A stretch of 64,000 nt of DNA from NCBI RefSeq assembly GCF_016613415.1, contig NZ_JACWCT010000027.1, forward strand, positions 1 through 64,000. Reading direction: 5' to 3'. Shown here piece by piece: positions 1 to 8,847 of this stretch (position 1 is its first letter; each line of letters opens with the position of its first letter). The DNA comes from Methylobacterium ajmalii. Its GTDB lineage: Bacteria > Pseudomonadota > Alphaproteobacteria > Rhizobiales > Beijerinckiaceae. The notes beneath the pieces are model-generated. The model was not told where the DNA came from. It saw only the letters and a list, made by a program, of their open reading frames with translations, and did no database searches. Made by a program: the position numbers and the translations under genes.

Positions 1-47
1 GCCGCGGCGGGGGCTGCCCGGAGCGGCCGCGTCGAGGGTCTCGCCGC

Positions 48-974
48 TCACCGGGCGGTCGCCGCCGTGACCGCTGGGGCCAGCTCCACCCGGTTGCGGC
101 CGCCGTGCTTGGCGGCGTACAGCGCCGCGTCGGCCCGGCGCATCGCGTCCTGCAGGGTCTCCCCGGGCCCGGCGGCGGCGAGCCCGATGCTGACCGTGAT
201 GCCGATCGGCCCGGCCTCGGCCGCGACCGGCATCGCCGCCACGGCGGCGCGGATCCGCTCGGCCACCGCCGCCCCGTCCTCGATCCCCGTCCCGACGAGC
301 AGCACCGCGAATTCCTCGCCGCCGAGCCGCCCGATCGTGTCGAGGGAGCGCAGGGCCGAGCGGCAGGCGGTGACGAAGGCGATCAGCGCCGCGTCGCCCG
401 CGGCGTGGCCGTGGCTGTCGTTGACGAGCTTGAACCGGTCGAGGTCGAGCATCAGCAGGCAGGCCGCCTGGTCGTCGCGCCGCCGCCAGTCCCGGGCGCA
501 GACCTCGAGGAAGCGCCGGCGGGCCAGGGCCCCGGTCAGCGGGTCGGTATCGGCGAGGCGGCGCAGCTCCGCCTCCAGGCGGGCGCTGGTCTCGATCTCG
601 CCCGACAGCGCGGCGTTCAGGGATTGCAGGTCGCGCTGCTGCTCGGCCAGGCGCTTGTTGGCGTTCTGCAGGTCGGCCTGCATCCGGTCGCTCAGGCGCA
701 CCAGCCGGCGCTGCTCGCGGTAGCCCCGGCGATAGGCCTCGGCCAGCACCTTGACCCCGTCCGCCACCGCGGCGAGCTGGGTCAGCATCACCTCGGTCCG
801 GTCGAGGACGGCCTCCTCGTTGTCGAACAGGCTGAAGACGTTGCCGGCGCGCTTGCGCCCGCGCGGCTCGTCGCGCCCGCCCTCCGGGGGATGCGCCTCG
901 GGCTCCGGGGGGACGTCGCCGTCCGTCATCGCCGCGGGCTCGGGAGCCGGCCTGCCCGTCACGCCTTTGGTCAT
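48..974 (-). CDS. SiaD-like diguanylate cyclase (GGDEF)
   Basis: Makes cyclic di-GMP from two GTP in the cytoplasm. The 308-residue protein has a charged, proline-rich N-terminus (1-45), a heptad-rich coiled coil (about 85-140) and a GGDEF domain (about 143-300). The active-site signature is intact as GGEEF (218-222). An RxxD product-inhibition site (R209-D212) sits five residues before it. There is no membrane segment or signal peptide, so control probably comes through the coiled coil. Its start overlaps the siaC stop by 4 bases (ATGA-type), implying translational coupling. A stalk-plus-GGDEF enzyme directly after siaB and siaC matches SiaD of the Pseudomonas aeruginosa siaABCD operon, where SiaC binds and activates SiaD. 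An internal Met at residue 16 is an alternative start. Enzyme class is certain; the SiaD assignment rests on context. Confidence 0.9.
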   Translation of the reverse strand: MTKGVTGRPAPEPAAMTDGDVPPEPEAHPPEGGRDEPRGRKRAGNVFSLFDNEEAVLDRTEVMLTQLAAVADGVKVLAEAYRRGYREQRRLVRLSDRMQADLQNANKRLAEQQRDLQSLNAALSGEIETSARLEAELRRLADTDPLTGALARRRFLEVCARDWRRRDDQAACLLMLDLDRFKLVNDSHGHAAGDAALIAFVTACRSALRSLDTIGRLGGEEFAVLLVGTGIEDGAAVAERIRAAVAAMPVAAEAGPIGITVSIGLAAAGPGETLQDAMRRADAALYAAKHGGRNRVELAPAVTAATAR

Positions 975-1357
975 GCCGCCGTCTCCTGCACCATCTCGAA
1001 CCGGGCGTGCGAGAAGTCGGCGGCGAAATCCTCGCCGGCCTCCGCGATGGTGTCGTCGCCCTCGGCGTAGAGCCAGCGGACCGTCACGTCGCGGCCCTCC
1101 TCGGCGGCGTCCTCGAGCGGCATGAACAGGTTCATCAAGGCCTTGGCGCTCGACGAGTTGAAGTACGACAGGGCGACCTCGAAGGTCAGCGGGCCGTCGC
1201 CGTCCTCCAGATGGCCGCGCAGGGCCTGGAGCAGCGGGCCGTAGAAGGCGGCGGCGTCCTCGGGATAGGATTCGCCGCGCAAGGTCAGGCGGCCGGCGGG
1301 GAAGTCGAAGTCGACCAGCGGCGAGCGGCTGGTGGCGGGGATCTGGATCCGGTCCAT
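971..1357 (-). CDS. siaC: SiaC-family regulatory phosphoprotein (DUF1987)
   Basis: A 128-residue soluble protein matching the SiaC/DUF1987 family in length and pattern. It starts with the family's MDxIxIPATxxSPxVDFD-like strand and carries the YFNSSSAK motif near residues 64-71. In SiaC a Thr in this region is phosphorylated by SiaB, which stops SiaC from activating the diguanylate cyclase SiaD. Here the motif has Ser in a run of three, so the phosphoacceptor is probably Ser; this is inference. The gene lies 11 bases after siaB and overlaps siaD by 4 bases, as expected for proteins needed in fixed ratio. Little else fits this sequence. Confidence 0.88.
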   Translation of the reverse strand: MDRIQIPATSRSPLVDFDFPAGRLTLRGESYPEDAAAFYGPLLQALRGHLEDGDGPLTFEVALSYFNSSSAKALMNLFMPLEDAAEEGRDVTVRWLYAEGDDTIAEAGEDFAADFSHARFEMVQETAA

Positions 1358-1368
1358 CGTCGGGTGCT

Positions 1369-1923
1369 TCAGATGAAGGCTTTGAGGCAGAAGAAGCTGC
1401 GGTCGTCGCCGCGGGCCTGGAAGTCGTACTCGACCGGGGCGCTCGAGCGCCGGGCGATCTCGATCAGCCCGATGCTGCCGCCGAGGCTGCCCTCGTCGGC
1501 GGGCTGGCGCAGCCGCTCGCGGTAGTAGTGCTTCAGCTCCTCGCCCGACAGCCCGACGATGTGGTCGAGCCGGGCGCGCAGGGCCGGGACGTGCTCGCCC
1601 GGCACCTCGTTGCCGCAGGCGACGAAGAAGCGCCCGCCTTCGACGCCGACCACGATCAGGCCGGCGCTCACCATCCCGCCCTGGGGGGCGCCCGGCGGCA
1701 CGAGCTTGTCGGCGGAGTAGCGGATCACGTTCTGGGCCTGCTCGACGAAGATCGAGAAGACCCGCTTCGACACCGTGGCGTCGGCGGCGCCCTGCTGCAT
1801 GCGCAGCTTCAGCACCTCGCCGAGGGAGAACAGGACGTTCTCGGACAGGTCGCCGCCGAACGACAGGATGATGCCGTTGCGGCGGGACGCCTCGTGGAAG
1901 GCCATGAAGTCTTGAGCAAGCAC
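1369..1923 (-). CDS. siaB: SiaB-family protein kinase
   Basis: A soluble protein of about 184 residues resembling SiaB (DUF6272), the kinase that phosphorylates SiaC. It has a GHKL/anti-sigma-kinase-like look: an N-box-like stretch (EQAQNVIRYS), then a glycine-rich segment (EGSLGGSIGLIEIARR) that could close over ATP. I chose the GTG start at 1923 because GGGAGAG lies directly upstream and because the family core begins a few residues later. An in-frame ATG at 1974 would add 17 residues but has no ribosome site. It is the first gene of siaB-siaC-siaD. The SiaA-type PP2C phosphatase that reverses the kinase in Pseudomonas is not adjacent. Confidence 0.82.
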   Translation of the reverse strand: MLAQDFMAFHEASRRNGIILSFGGDLSENVLFSLGEVLKLRMQQGAADATVSKRVFSIFVEQAQNVIRYSADKLVPPGAPQGGMVSAGLIVVGVEGGRFFVACGNEVPGEHVPALRARLDHIVGLSGEELKHYYRERLRQPADEGSLGGSIGLIEIARRSSAPVEYDFQARGDDRSFFCLKAFI

Positions 1924-2385
1924 CAATCTCTCCCGCCCGGGCACCGCCGGCCTAGGCCATTCGTCCAACGTCATGGGTCCGGCAGCAGGCCGGTCGGACG
2001 ATAGGCTACGACACCGAAGCTCACCAGAGCGTTACATCGTTCTTCGGCGGAAGTCTCTTGCAACCGTGAGTAAAAATCAGCCTCTGGTTCCGCGGGCGAC
2101 GAATTGACATCGAAGTCGTGCCGAAAATGCTCGCGGGATGCCTGCCCCATGTGCAATCGATCACGCGAACGGGTGCGATCTGTCTCTCGGACAATTCAAT
2201 CGCGTCGGCATCGTGTCCGAAATGGTTCCGGGGCCTGCCTGCGGTATCGCGTCGCATTCGGATGGTTCGGTCGGGTGCGCGCATCCCGGGTCGCACCGGG
2301 CCCCGGTTCGCCGGGCGTCCGCGCGGGGCGGCTTGCGGCCGGCGCACGGCGCGGGCAGCATCGGTCGGTGGGAGCGCGTCCGGAC
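1924..2385. other. Divergent intergenic region between siaB and usp
   Basis: About 460 bases with visibly lower G+C than the flanking genes, between the minus-strand sia operon and the plus-strand universal stress gene. It must hold both promoters. A TTGACA hexamer lies at 2105-2110 on the plus strand, but it is far from the usp start and has no convincing -10. One 61-codon minus-strand frame (1971-2156) lacks a ribosome site and was not accepted. No RNA gene was recognised. Confidence 0.5.
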
Positions 2386-2889
2386 ATGGTCGAGATCAAG
2401 CGGCGGCAATCCTTCGAGGCCGGGCATCGGCTCAAGTTCATGGTGCTGGTCGACGAGACGCCGGAATGCGACCGGGCGGTGCATTTCGCGGTGCGGCGGG
2501 CCGCCCGGCTCGGCGCCCGGGTGGTGATGCTGGCGGTGGCCGAGCCGCCCGAGACGATGGAGTGGCTCGGGGTCGGCGACGCGATGCGGGCCGAGGCCGA
2601 GGCCGAGACCCGGGCCCGTCTGGAGGTCCTGGCGGCCTCGGCGCGCCAGGCCGCGGGCGTCGATCCCGAACTCGTGGTGCGCACCGGCGAGCGCGCGGAC
2701 GCGATCCTGCGACAGATCGAGGCCGACGAGGACATCGCCTTCCTGGTGCTGGGTGCCGCCGCCGGCACCGACGGGCCGGGCCCGCTGGTCACCTCGATCG
2801 CCGGGCGCAGCGCCGGCAGCTTCCCGGTGCCGGTGGTGATCGTGCCGGGCGCGCTCAGCGAGGCGGAAATCACGGCGCTCGCCGGATGA
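2386..2889 (+). CDS. Universal stress protein (UspA family)
   Basis: A 167-residue single-domain Usp protein. After a short charged leader it runs KFMVLVDETPECDRAV, the first strand and helix of the fold, and ends in FPVPVVIVP, the typical last strand. The nucleotide loop between (about 122-150, LGAAAGTDGPGP...) is glycine-rich but not a clean GxxGxxxxxxxxxG(S/T), so ATP binding is uncertain. The start is the ATG after GGTGGGAGCG. It is probably transcribed alone, 125 bases before nfuA. Usp proteins act in the cytoplasm in starvation and stress survival; the specific role here is unknown. Confidence 0.88.
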   Translation: MVEIKRRQSFEAGHRLKFMVLVDETPECDRAVHFAVRRAARLGARVVMLAVAEPPETMEWLGVGDAMRAEAEAETRARLEVLAASARQAAGVDPELVVRTGERADAILRQIEADEDIAFLVLGAAAGTDGPGPLVTSIAGRSAGSFPVPVVIVPGALSEAEITALAG

Positions 2890-3014
2890 GGCCCCTCCAT
2901 TGAGCTTTGGCGCGTTCGGGTCCACATCTGCCGGCAGGCGAGGGGGCGCCCGACCGCCCCGCGCCGTTCCCGGCCGGCCTTGAACCGGCGCAGAGAACTT
3001 TTCGAGGATCACCG

Positions 3015-3581
3015 ATGTTCATCCAGACCGAAGCCACCCCCAACCCCGCCACCCTGAAGTTCCTGCCCGGCAAGGTCGTGCTGCAAGAGGGGACCTTCGA
3101 GGCCCGGGACGAGGGTGCCGCGGCCCGCTCGCCCCTCGCCCGCGCGCTGTTCGGCGTCGAGGGCGTGTCCGGCGTCTATCTCGGCCACGACTTCATCTCG
3201 GTGACGAAGGCCGAGGGCGAGCCCGGCTGGCCGCAGGTCAAGCCCGCGGTGCTCGGCGCCATCATGGAGCACTTCATGTCGGGCGCTCCGGTCATGGAGG
3301 CCGGCCACGCCCCCGAGGAGGCGGCGGAGGAGTTCTACGACGAGGCCGACGCCGACACGGTCGTGACCATCAAGGACCTGCTCGAGACCCGGGTGCGCCC
3401 GGCGGTGGCGGGCGACGGCGGCGACATCACCTTCCGGGGCTTTCGCGACGGCGTGGTCTACCTTGAGATGAAGGGCGCATGCTCGGGCTGCCCGTCCTCC
3501 ACCGCCACCCTGCGCCAGGGCGTGCAGAACCTCTTCCGCCACTTCCTGCCCGACGTGCGCGAGGTTCAGGCCGTCTCCTGA
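3015..3581 (+). CDS. nfuA: Fe-S cluster carrier/scaffold protein, NfuA type
   Basis: A 188-residue protein with the two-domain layout of alphaproteobacterial Nfu. An N-terminal Nfu domain starts MFIQTEATPNPATLKFLPG. A C-terminal NifU-like domain (about 110-186) carries the cluster-binding CSGC pair at C156 and C159. It accepts and passes 4Fe-4S clusters to client enzymes in the cytoplasm; the radical-SAM protein MiaB encoded 3 kb downstream is such a client class. The start follows GAGGATCACC. A good intrinsic terminator follows before tsaB, so it is a separate unit. Assignment is secure. Confidence 0.95.
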   Translation: MFIQTEATPNPATLKFLPGKVVLQEGTFEARDEGAAARSPLARALFGVEGVSGVYLGHDFISVTKAEGEPGWPQVKPAVLGAIMEHFMSGAPVMEAGHAPEEAAEEFYDEADADTVVTIKDLLETRVRPAVAGDGGDITFRGFRDGVVYLEMKGACSGCPSSTATLRQGVQNLFRHFLPDVREVQAVS

Positions 3582-3688
3582 AGCGGGTGCGGTCCGCCGG
3601 GGGAGGCGAGGGTATCTCCGCGCGGCGCATTTGCGCCGCCCGGACGGTTCCTCGGGCCCCCCGGATGATCTAAAGGCTGAACCGGACC

Positions 3689-3725
3689 GGGCCGCCCCGC
3701 CTGACGCGGGGCGGTCCTTCTTGTG
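3689..3725 (+). terminator. Rho-independent terminator after nfuA
   Basis: A 12-bp G+C-rich stem (3689-3700 pairing with 3706-3717, one G-U pair) with a five-base loop, followed by a T-rich run TTCTTGTGTT. It lies 108 bases after the nfuA stop and before tsaB. Confidence 0.75.
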
Positions 3726-3851
3726 TTAACCTGTCCGTGCCAGGCTGGGACTGAAGCGGCGGGCCGACGACCGGCCCGGCGCGGCCGGCGGTACGGGCCC
3801 GGCCGCGACGACGGAACCGCGGGCGGGAACGAGGGCGGAGCCTGAAGAGAC

Positions 3852-4550
3852 GTGCGGATCCTGGCGATCGATACGGCGCTCGAGCGCTGCGCCGCCTGCA
3901 TCATGGCGGACGACGCTCCCGAGCCCCTGGCCCAGGAGAGCATGGATCTCGCGCGCGGCCATGCTGAGGCGCTCCTGCCCCTGGTCGAGCGGGTGACGGC
4001 CCGGGTCGAGGGCGGGTTCGAGAGCCTGGACCGGGTCGCCGTCACGGTGGGCCCTGGCTCCTATACCGGCCTGCGCGTCGGCCTGTCGGCGGCGCGCGCC
4101 GTGGGGCTGGCCTGCGGCATCCCGGTCGTCGGCGTCACCACCCTGTCGGCGCTGCTGGCGCCGCTGCTCGCCGCGGACGAGGATTACCTCGGCCGGGGCT
4201 ACCTGCTCGCCGCCGCCATCGATGCGCGGCACGGCCACGTCTATTTCCAGGCTCTGAGCCAGGACGGCGGCATCGCGGTGCCTCCGAGCCTGCTGCCGCT
4301 GTCCGAGGCGCTGCGCCTCCTCGGATCCGGTCCCGCGGCGCTCGCCGGCTCGGCCGGCCCGGCGCTCGCGGCCGCCGCCGCCGCGCAGGGTCAGCGCGCC
4401 GTCGTGCCCGAGGGCCACACCGCCCCGCAGATCGCCTGGGTGGCGTCGCTGGGCCTCGTCGCCGACCCTGCCCACGCCCTTGCCCGCCCCCTCTACCTGC
4501 GGGGGCCGGACGCCCAGCCCCAGGACCACATGCGGCTTCCCCGCCGCTGA
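3852..4550 (+). CDS. tsaB: tRNA threonylcarbamoyladenosine biosynthesis protein TsaB
   Basis: A 232-residue ASKHA-fold protein. The N-terminus RILAIDTALERCAAC and the GPGSYTGLRVGLSAARAVG block (about 61-79) are diagnostic of TsaB. It is the scaffold partner of TsaD and TsaE in adding the t6A modification to tRNAs reading ANN codons. The start is GTG at 3852 after GAAGAGAC. rimI follows 13 bases later, the usual bacterial pairing tsaB-rimI, so the two are probably co-transcribed. TsaD is not in the window. Confidence 0.94.
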   Translation: MRILAIDTALERCAACIMADDAPEPLAQESMDLARGHAEALLPLVERVTARVEGGFESLDRVAVTVGPGSYTGLRVGLSAARAVGLACGIPVVGVTTLSALLAPLLAADEDYLGRGYLLAAAIDARHGHVYFQALSQDGGIAVPPSLLPLSEALRLLGSGPAALAGSAGPALAAAAAAQGQRAVVPEGHTAPQIAWVASLGLVADPAHALARPLYLRGPDAQPQDHMRLPRR

Positions 4551-4563
4551 CGGAGTTTTTCCG

Positions 4564-5046
4564 ATGAAGTGGATGCCGTTCCGCTCCCCCCCGACCGCCC
4601 ATGTCGCGCCCCTGACTTCGGCCGACCGGGCCGGGGAGCTGGCGGCGCTCCACGCCACCGCCTTCGCGCGGCCCTGGGAGGCGGACGAGTTCGAGCGCAT
4701 GCTGTGCGAGCGCGGCCACGTCGCCCACGCCCTGATGCTCGGCACGGTGCTCGGCGGCTTCGTCCTCTCGCGCCAGGTGCTCGACGAGGCCGAGATCCTC
4801 ACCGTCGTCCTCGGGCCGGCCTCCCGCGGCGCCGGCCTGAGCCGCCAGCTCCTGCGCGCCCACCTCGTCGCCCTGGAGGATTTGGGCGTGCGCCGGGTCC
4901 ACCTCGAGGTCGACGACGGCAACGCCCCGGCGCTCGCCCTCTACCGCCGCCACGGCTTTGCCGAGACCGGCCGCCGGGCGAGCTACTACGCCCGGCCCGA
5001 CGGCGGGCGCGCCAACGCGATCATGATGCAGGCGGCGCTGGGGTAG
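4564..5046 (+). CDS. rimI: Ribosomal protein S18-alanine N-acetyltransferase RimI (GNAT)
   Basis: A 160-residue GNAT acetyltransferase. It has [14 protein letters not shown] near the N-terminus, the acetyl-CoA loop in motif A ([14 protein letters not shown], a variant of RxxGxG/A), then [20 protein letters not shown], the classic RimI motif B. It acetylates the N-terminal alanine of ribosomal protein S18. In motif A the usual RGxGxG is slightly degenerate (RGAGLSR). It lies 13 bases after tsaB and is followed by the inverted-repeat element, not by a further gene of the operon. Confidence 0.9.
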   Translation: MKWMPFRSPPTAHVAPLTSADRAGELAALHATAFARPWEADEFERMLCERGHVAHALMLGTVLGGFVLSRQVLDEAEILTVVLGPASRGAGLSRQLLRAHLVALEDLGVRRVHLEVDDGNAPALALYRRHGFAETGRRASYYARPDGGRANAIMMQAALG

Positions 5047-5079
5047 GGGCTGCGGGTCGACGCGCGATCCGGGAAAAGA

Positions 5080-5272
5080 ATGGCGCGGGTTTTCCCTCTG
5101 CCCGCGGGCGGCTATCCGGATACACGCATCTCCTCGGAGCCAACCCTTCGTGAATGTTCGCGCCTTCCCCTCCCCACAAGGGGGAGGGGCGGGACCTCCG
5201 ACGGGGGCATCGCTCGGACCGAGACCTGTGGATGCGATAGCCGTGGGCGGGGAGAGGGAATACCCGCGCCAT
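5080..5272. repeat. Inverted-repeat intergenic element
   Basis: The outer 20 bases (5080-5099) match the reverse complement of 5253-5272 with one mismatch. Similarity continues inward imperfectly for about 50 bases per arm (CGGCTATC is shared). The middle contains a perfect small palindrome, CCCCTCCCC...GGGGGAGGGG, near 5168-5188. Both strands can be read as a short peptide beginning MARVFPLPA, a by-product of the symmetry. No transposase or recognisable insertion-sequence end is present. It could be a MITE-like or REP-like dispersed element lying between rimI and the acyltransferase gene. Confidence 0.7.
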
Positions 5273-5402
5273 CTCCTTCCCCGGTCAGCCCTGCCGGCGG
5301 CGGAGCAGCCCGGGCGGTGGACGCTCCCGGCCGGACTTGATATGCGGCTCGAACCTCACCGCAAGACGTTTCCCCCGTGCCGAGCGCCCCGCCGTCGAAC
5401 CC

Positions 5403-6275
5403 ATGACGTATCTCGTCGCCGGCCTGCGGCTCCTCGCCTACGCCCTCGTCTTCGCGCTCCTCGCCGGGCCGCACTGGCTGGCCCTGAAGCTCGGGCGGGG
5501 GCGGTTCGCCGGCCACGCACCGGTCTGGCTGCACCGGGCCTTCCTCCGCCTGTTCCAGGTGCGCCTGACCGTGACCGGCACGCCGCCGGCGCCGGGCGAG
5601 GCGGCGCTCGTCATCGCCAACCACATCTCCTGGCTCGACATTCCGGTGCTCGGGGCGGTGCGGCCGCTCTCCTTCGTGGCGAAGTCCGAGATCGCCGGCT
5701 GGCCGGTGATCGGCACGCTCGCCCGGCTGCAGCGCACGGTGTTCATCGATCGCGCCCGCAAGCGCCATACGGCGGTGGTCAACACCGAGATGAGCCGGCG
5801 GCTGCGCGCCGGCGACCTGATCGTCCTGTTTGCCGAGGGCACCACCGGCGACGGCACACGGCTCCTGCCGTTCCGCACCTCGCTCGTCGGCGCGGCGCGG
5901 GCGGCGATCACCGAGGGCGGCCTCGACCGGGTGCGGCTCCAGCCCCTGTGCATCGCCTATACGCGCCGCCACGGCCTGCCGCTGACCCGGGCCGAGCGGC
6001 CGGACATCGCCTGGTACGGCGACATGGAGCTCGGCCCCAGCGTCAAGCTGTTCTTCGAACGCGGCCCGATCGACGTGTCGGTCACCTGGGGCGAGCCGGT
6101 CGCGTTCGCGGCCGGCACCGACCGCAAGGCCGCGACGGCGCTCGCCGAGGCCTCGGTGCGACGCGCCCTCCAGGAGGCGGTGACCGGCCGCCCGCCGGTT
6201 CCAGAAACTCCGCGCGCCGATGCCCCGCCCGTCGCGGCCGCGCCGCCTATTCTCATTCCGGCCGCGACGGCTTAA
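5403..6275 (+). CDS. Lysophospholipid acyltransferase (PlsC family)
   Basis: A 290-residue membrane-associated 1-acyl-glycerol-3-phosphate acyltransferase-type protein. A hydrophobic N-terminal segment (about 1-35) is followed by the catalytic HX4D motif NHISWLD (about 72-78). The FAEGTTGDG motif (about 142-150) binds the phosphate of the acceptor. It uses an acyl donor to make phosphatidic acid or a related lipid at the inner membrane. I chose the ATG at 5403; an upstream in-frame TTG would add a non-hydrophobic leader. It lies just upstream of miaB, a common arrangement in Hyphomicrobiales. Whether it is the main PlsC or an ornithine-lipid OlsA cannot be told. Confidence 0.88.
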   Translation: MTYLVAGLRLLAYALVFALLAGPHWLALKLGRGRFAGHAPVWLHRAFLRLFQVRLTVTGTPPAPGEAALVIANHISWLDIPVLGAVRPLSFVAKSEIAGWPVIGTLARLQRTVFIDRARKRHTAVVNTEMSRRLRAGDLIVLFAEGTTGDGTRLLPFRTSLVGAARAAITEGGLDRVRLQPLCIAYTRRHGLPLTRAERPDIAWYGDMELGPSVKLFFERGPIDVSVTWGEPVAFAAGTDRKAATALAEASVRRALQEAVTGRPPVPETPRADAPPVAAAPPILIPAATA

Positions 6276-6352
6276 ATGACGGAGGACGGCCCGCAGTGGG
6301 CGGCCGCCGCGTCCGATCATCCACTCGATCTTTTCCTGGCAGGGCCGGTTCG

Positions 6353-7705
6353 TTGAAGAAAGCGTTCGTCAAATCCTACGGCTGCCAGATGAACGTCTAC
6401 GACGCCTCGCGGATGGTCGACCTGCTCGGCCGCGAGGGCTTCGTCGAGACCGGCACCGTCGAGGAGGCCGACGTCGTCGTCCTCAACACCTGCCACATCC
6501 GCGAGAAGGCGGCGGAGAAGGTCTATTCCGAGCTCGGCCGCCTGCGGGTGCTGAAGGGCGAGCGGGCGGAGGCCGGCCAGGACACCACGGTGGTGGTGGC
6601 GGGCTGCGTCGCGCAGGCCGAGGGGCGCGAGATCCTGAACCGCGCGCCCGGCGTCGACGTGGTGGTGGGCCCCCAGAGCTACCACCGCCTGCCGCAACTG
6701 CTCGCCGCCTCGAAGGCCAGCCGCGTCGTCGACACCGAATTCCCGGTCGAGGACAAGTTCGACCATCTGCCGGCGCGCCGCACCCCCGGCGTCTCGGCCT
6801 TCCTCACGGTGCAGGAGGGCTGCGACAAGTTCTGCGCCTTCTGCGTCGTGCCCTATACCCGCGGGGCCGAGGTCTCGCGCGCGGTCGACAAGATCGTGGC
6901 CGAGGCCGAGCGGCTGGCGGCGGCGGGCGCCCGCGAGCTGACCCTGATCGGCCAGAACGTCAACGCCTTCCACGGGCCGGGGCCCGACGGGCGCGACTGG
7001 ACGCTCGGCGAGTTGCTCCGCCGCGTCGCCGCGATTCCCGGCGTCCTGCGCCTGCGCTACACCACGAGCCATCCGCGCGACATGGACGAGGCGCTGATCG
7101 CGGCCCATCGCGACCTGCCGGCCCTGATGCCCTACCTGCACCTGCCGGTGCAGTCGGGCTCCGACCGGATCCTCGCGGCGATGAACCGCAAGCACGACGC
7201 CGACACCTACCGCCGCCTGATAGACCGGGTGCGGACGGCGCGGCCCGACATCGCGCTCTCCTCCGACTTCATCGTCGGCTTCCCGGGCGAGACCGATGCC
7301 GACCACGCCGAGACGATGCGGCTCATCGCCGATATCGGTTTCGCCAGCGCCTTCTCGTTCAAGTACAGCCCGCGCCCCGGCACGCCGGCGGCCGAGAGCG
7401 AGGACGCGGTGCCGGAGGCGGTGAAGAGCGAGCGCCTGGCCGAGCTGCAGGCCTTGCTCGAGCGCCAGCGCCAGGACTTCAACCACGCCACGGTGGGCCG
7501 GACCGTGCCGGTGCTGCTCGAGAAGCCCGGGCGCCATCCGGGCCAGGTCGCCGGCAAGTCGCCCTACCTCCAGGCGGTGCAGATCGACGGCGACGTCGCG
7601 GCGATCGGCACGGTGGTGCCGGTGCGGATCACCCGGGCCGGCTCGAACAGCCTGTTCGGCGAGGCGATCGGCGAAGCTGCCGCGGCCGCGACGGCCGCCG
7701 CGTGA
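6353..7705 (+). CDS. miaB: tRNA-2-methylthio-N6-dimethylallyladenosine synthase MiaB
   Basis: A 450-residue radical-SAM methylthiotransferase. The N-terminal UPF0004 domain holds the three cysteines of the auxiliary 4Fe-4S cluster (GCQMN, NTCHIRE, AGCVAQ). The radical-SAM core has CDKFCAFC (CxxxCxxC), and a C-terminal TRAM domain runs from about 375. It adds a methylthio group to i6A37 in tRNA. The start is TTG at 6353, giving [14 protein letters not shown], the family's usual N-terminus. A GTG at 6296 is an alternative with a better purine-rich site but a non-homologous leader. Its stop overlaps the start of phoH (GTGA), so miaB-phoH-ybeY form one translationally coupled unit. Confidence 0.95.
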   Translation: MKKAFVKSYGCQMNVYDASRMVDLLGREGFVETGTVEEADVVVLNTCHIREKAAEKVYSELGRLRVLKGERAEAGQDTTVVVAGCVAQAEGREILNRAPGVDVVVGPQSYHRLPQLLAASKASRVVDTEFPVEDKFDHLPARRTPGVSAFLTVQEGCDKFCAFCVVPYTRGAEVSRAVDKIVAEAERLAAAGARELTLIGQNVNAFHGPGPDGRDWTLGELLRRVAAIPGVLRLRYTTSHPRDMDEALIAAHRDLPALMPYLHLPVQSGSDRILAAMNRKHDADTYRRLIDRVRTARPDIALSSDFIVGFPGETDADHAETMRLIADIGFASAFSFKYSPRPGTPAAESEDAVPEAVKSERLAELQALLERQRQDFNHATVGRTVPVLLEKPGRHPGQVAGKSPYLQAVQIDGDVAAIGTVVPVRITRAGSNSLFGEAIGEAAAAATAAA

Positions 7706-8847
7706 GGAACGACAGAATGGCGACCGGAGAGGCGGGCGGGCGCGGCCCGAAGGGGCGCGATCCCGCGCGCGAGCGCGAGATCCCCCCGCGGGCGGTGGCG
7801 GGCCTGAGCGAGGCGGCCGAGATCGCCCTGACCTTCGACGACAACCGCCTGGCGAGCCTGGTCTTCGGCCAGTTCGACCAGAACGTCGCCCATCTGGAGC
7901 GGCGCCTCGGCGTGGTGGCGACCGCGCTCGGCAACCACGTCGTGGTCAAGGGCCCGCCGGATTCGGCCGAGCGCGCGCGCCGGGTGCTGGAACTGCTCTA
8001 CGCCCGCGTCCGCGACGGAGGCGGGGCGCCGCTCAGCCTCGGCGACGTCGACGGGGTGATCCAGGAATCCTCGCTCCAGGGCAACCTGTTCTCGCCCGCC
8101 GAGGCGCCGGCGAACGGCGAGCGCCCGTCCTTCGACCAGATCGCCACCCGCCGCCGCGGCGGCGTGCGGGCCCGCAACGCCGCGCAGGACGCCTACATCA
8201 AGGCGTTGCGCGCCCACGAGCTGGTCTTCGCGGAAGGCCCGGCCGGCACCGGCAAGACCTGGCTCGCGGTCGGCTACGCGGTCTCGCTCCTCGAGCAGGG
8301 CCATGCCGAGCGGCTGATCCTGTCGCGCCCTGCGGTCGAGGCCGGCGAGCGGCTGGGCTTCCTGCCCGGCGACATGCGCGAGAAGGTCGATCCCTACTTG
8401 CGGCCGATCTACGACGCCCTCTACGACTTCATGGAGGCGCGCCACGTCGATCGCGGCTTGCAGACCGGCATGATCGAGATCGCGCCGCTCGCCTTCATGC
8501 GCGGGCGGACCCTCACCAACGCGGTGGTGCTCCTCGACGAGGCGCAGAACACCACCTCGATGCAGATGAAGATGTTCCTGACCCGGCTCGGCGAGAATTC
8601 CCGGATGATCGTCACCGGCGATCCGAGCCAGATCGACCTGCCGCCGGGCCAGAAATCCGGCCTCGTCGAGGCGGTGCGGATCCTCGACGGCGTCGAGGGC
8701 GTCGGCCGGGTCACCTTCCGCGACGTCGACGTGGTGCGGCACGACCTCGTGCGCCGGATCGTCACGGCCTACGAGACCGATGCCCGGGAGAACCCGGAGG
8801 TCGCGCCCCAGCGGCCGAGCCCCTCGCGCCGGGGGCCGCTGCCGTGA
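7702..8847 (+). CDS. ybeZ: PhoH-family ATPase (YbeZ)
   Basis: A 381-residue protein. A PhoH-type N-terminal region is followed by a P-loop NTPase core with Walker A GPAGTGKT (about 182-189) and Walker [10 protein letters not shown] (about 275-283). It partners with the endoribonuclease YbeY in 16S rRNA maturation and RNA metabolism. It starts with GTG at 7702, overlapping the miaB stop by 4 bases, and its own stop overlaps the ybeY start in the same way. The last 25 residues are proline- and arginine-rich and probably unstructured. An ATG at 7717 is an alternative start. Confidence 0.93.
   Translation: MRNDRMATGEAGGRGPKGRDPAREREIPPRAVAGLSEAAEIALTFDDNRLASLVFGQFDQNVAHLERRLGVVATALGNHVVVKGPPDSAERARRVLELLYARVRDGGGAPLSLGDVDGVIQESSLQGNLFSPAEAPANGERPSFDQIATRRRGGVRARNAAQDAYIKALRAHELVFAEGPAGTGKTWLAVGYAVSLLEQGHAERLILSRPAVEAGERLGFLPGDMREKVDPYLRPIYDALYDFMEARHVDRGLQTGMIEIAPLAFMRGRTLTNAVVLLDEAQNTTSMQMKMFLTRLGENSRMIVTGDPSQIDLPPGQKSGLVEAVRILDGVEGVGRVTFRDVDVVRHDLVRRIVTAYETDARENPEVAPQRPSPSRRGPLP

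Noticed and set aside
2105-2110. TTGACA as usp promoter
   Set aside because: It is 276 bases before the start and lacks a -10 hexamer at 16-18 bases.
1971-2156. 61-codon minus-strand frame upstream of siaB, ATGA-overlapping the longer siaB start
   Set aside because: No ribosome site before either Met; the siaB start is better placed at 1923, which removes the apparent coupling. Composition is only weakly protein-like.
5150-6352. Long plus-strand frame that runs into miaB, giving an 851-codon open frame
   Set aside because: The first 400 codons are Arg/Pro/Ala-rich, lie across the inverted repeat and the acyltransferase gene in another frame, and miaB homology begins only at 6353.
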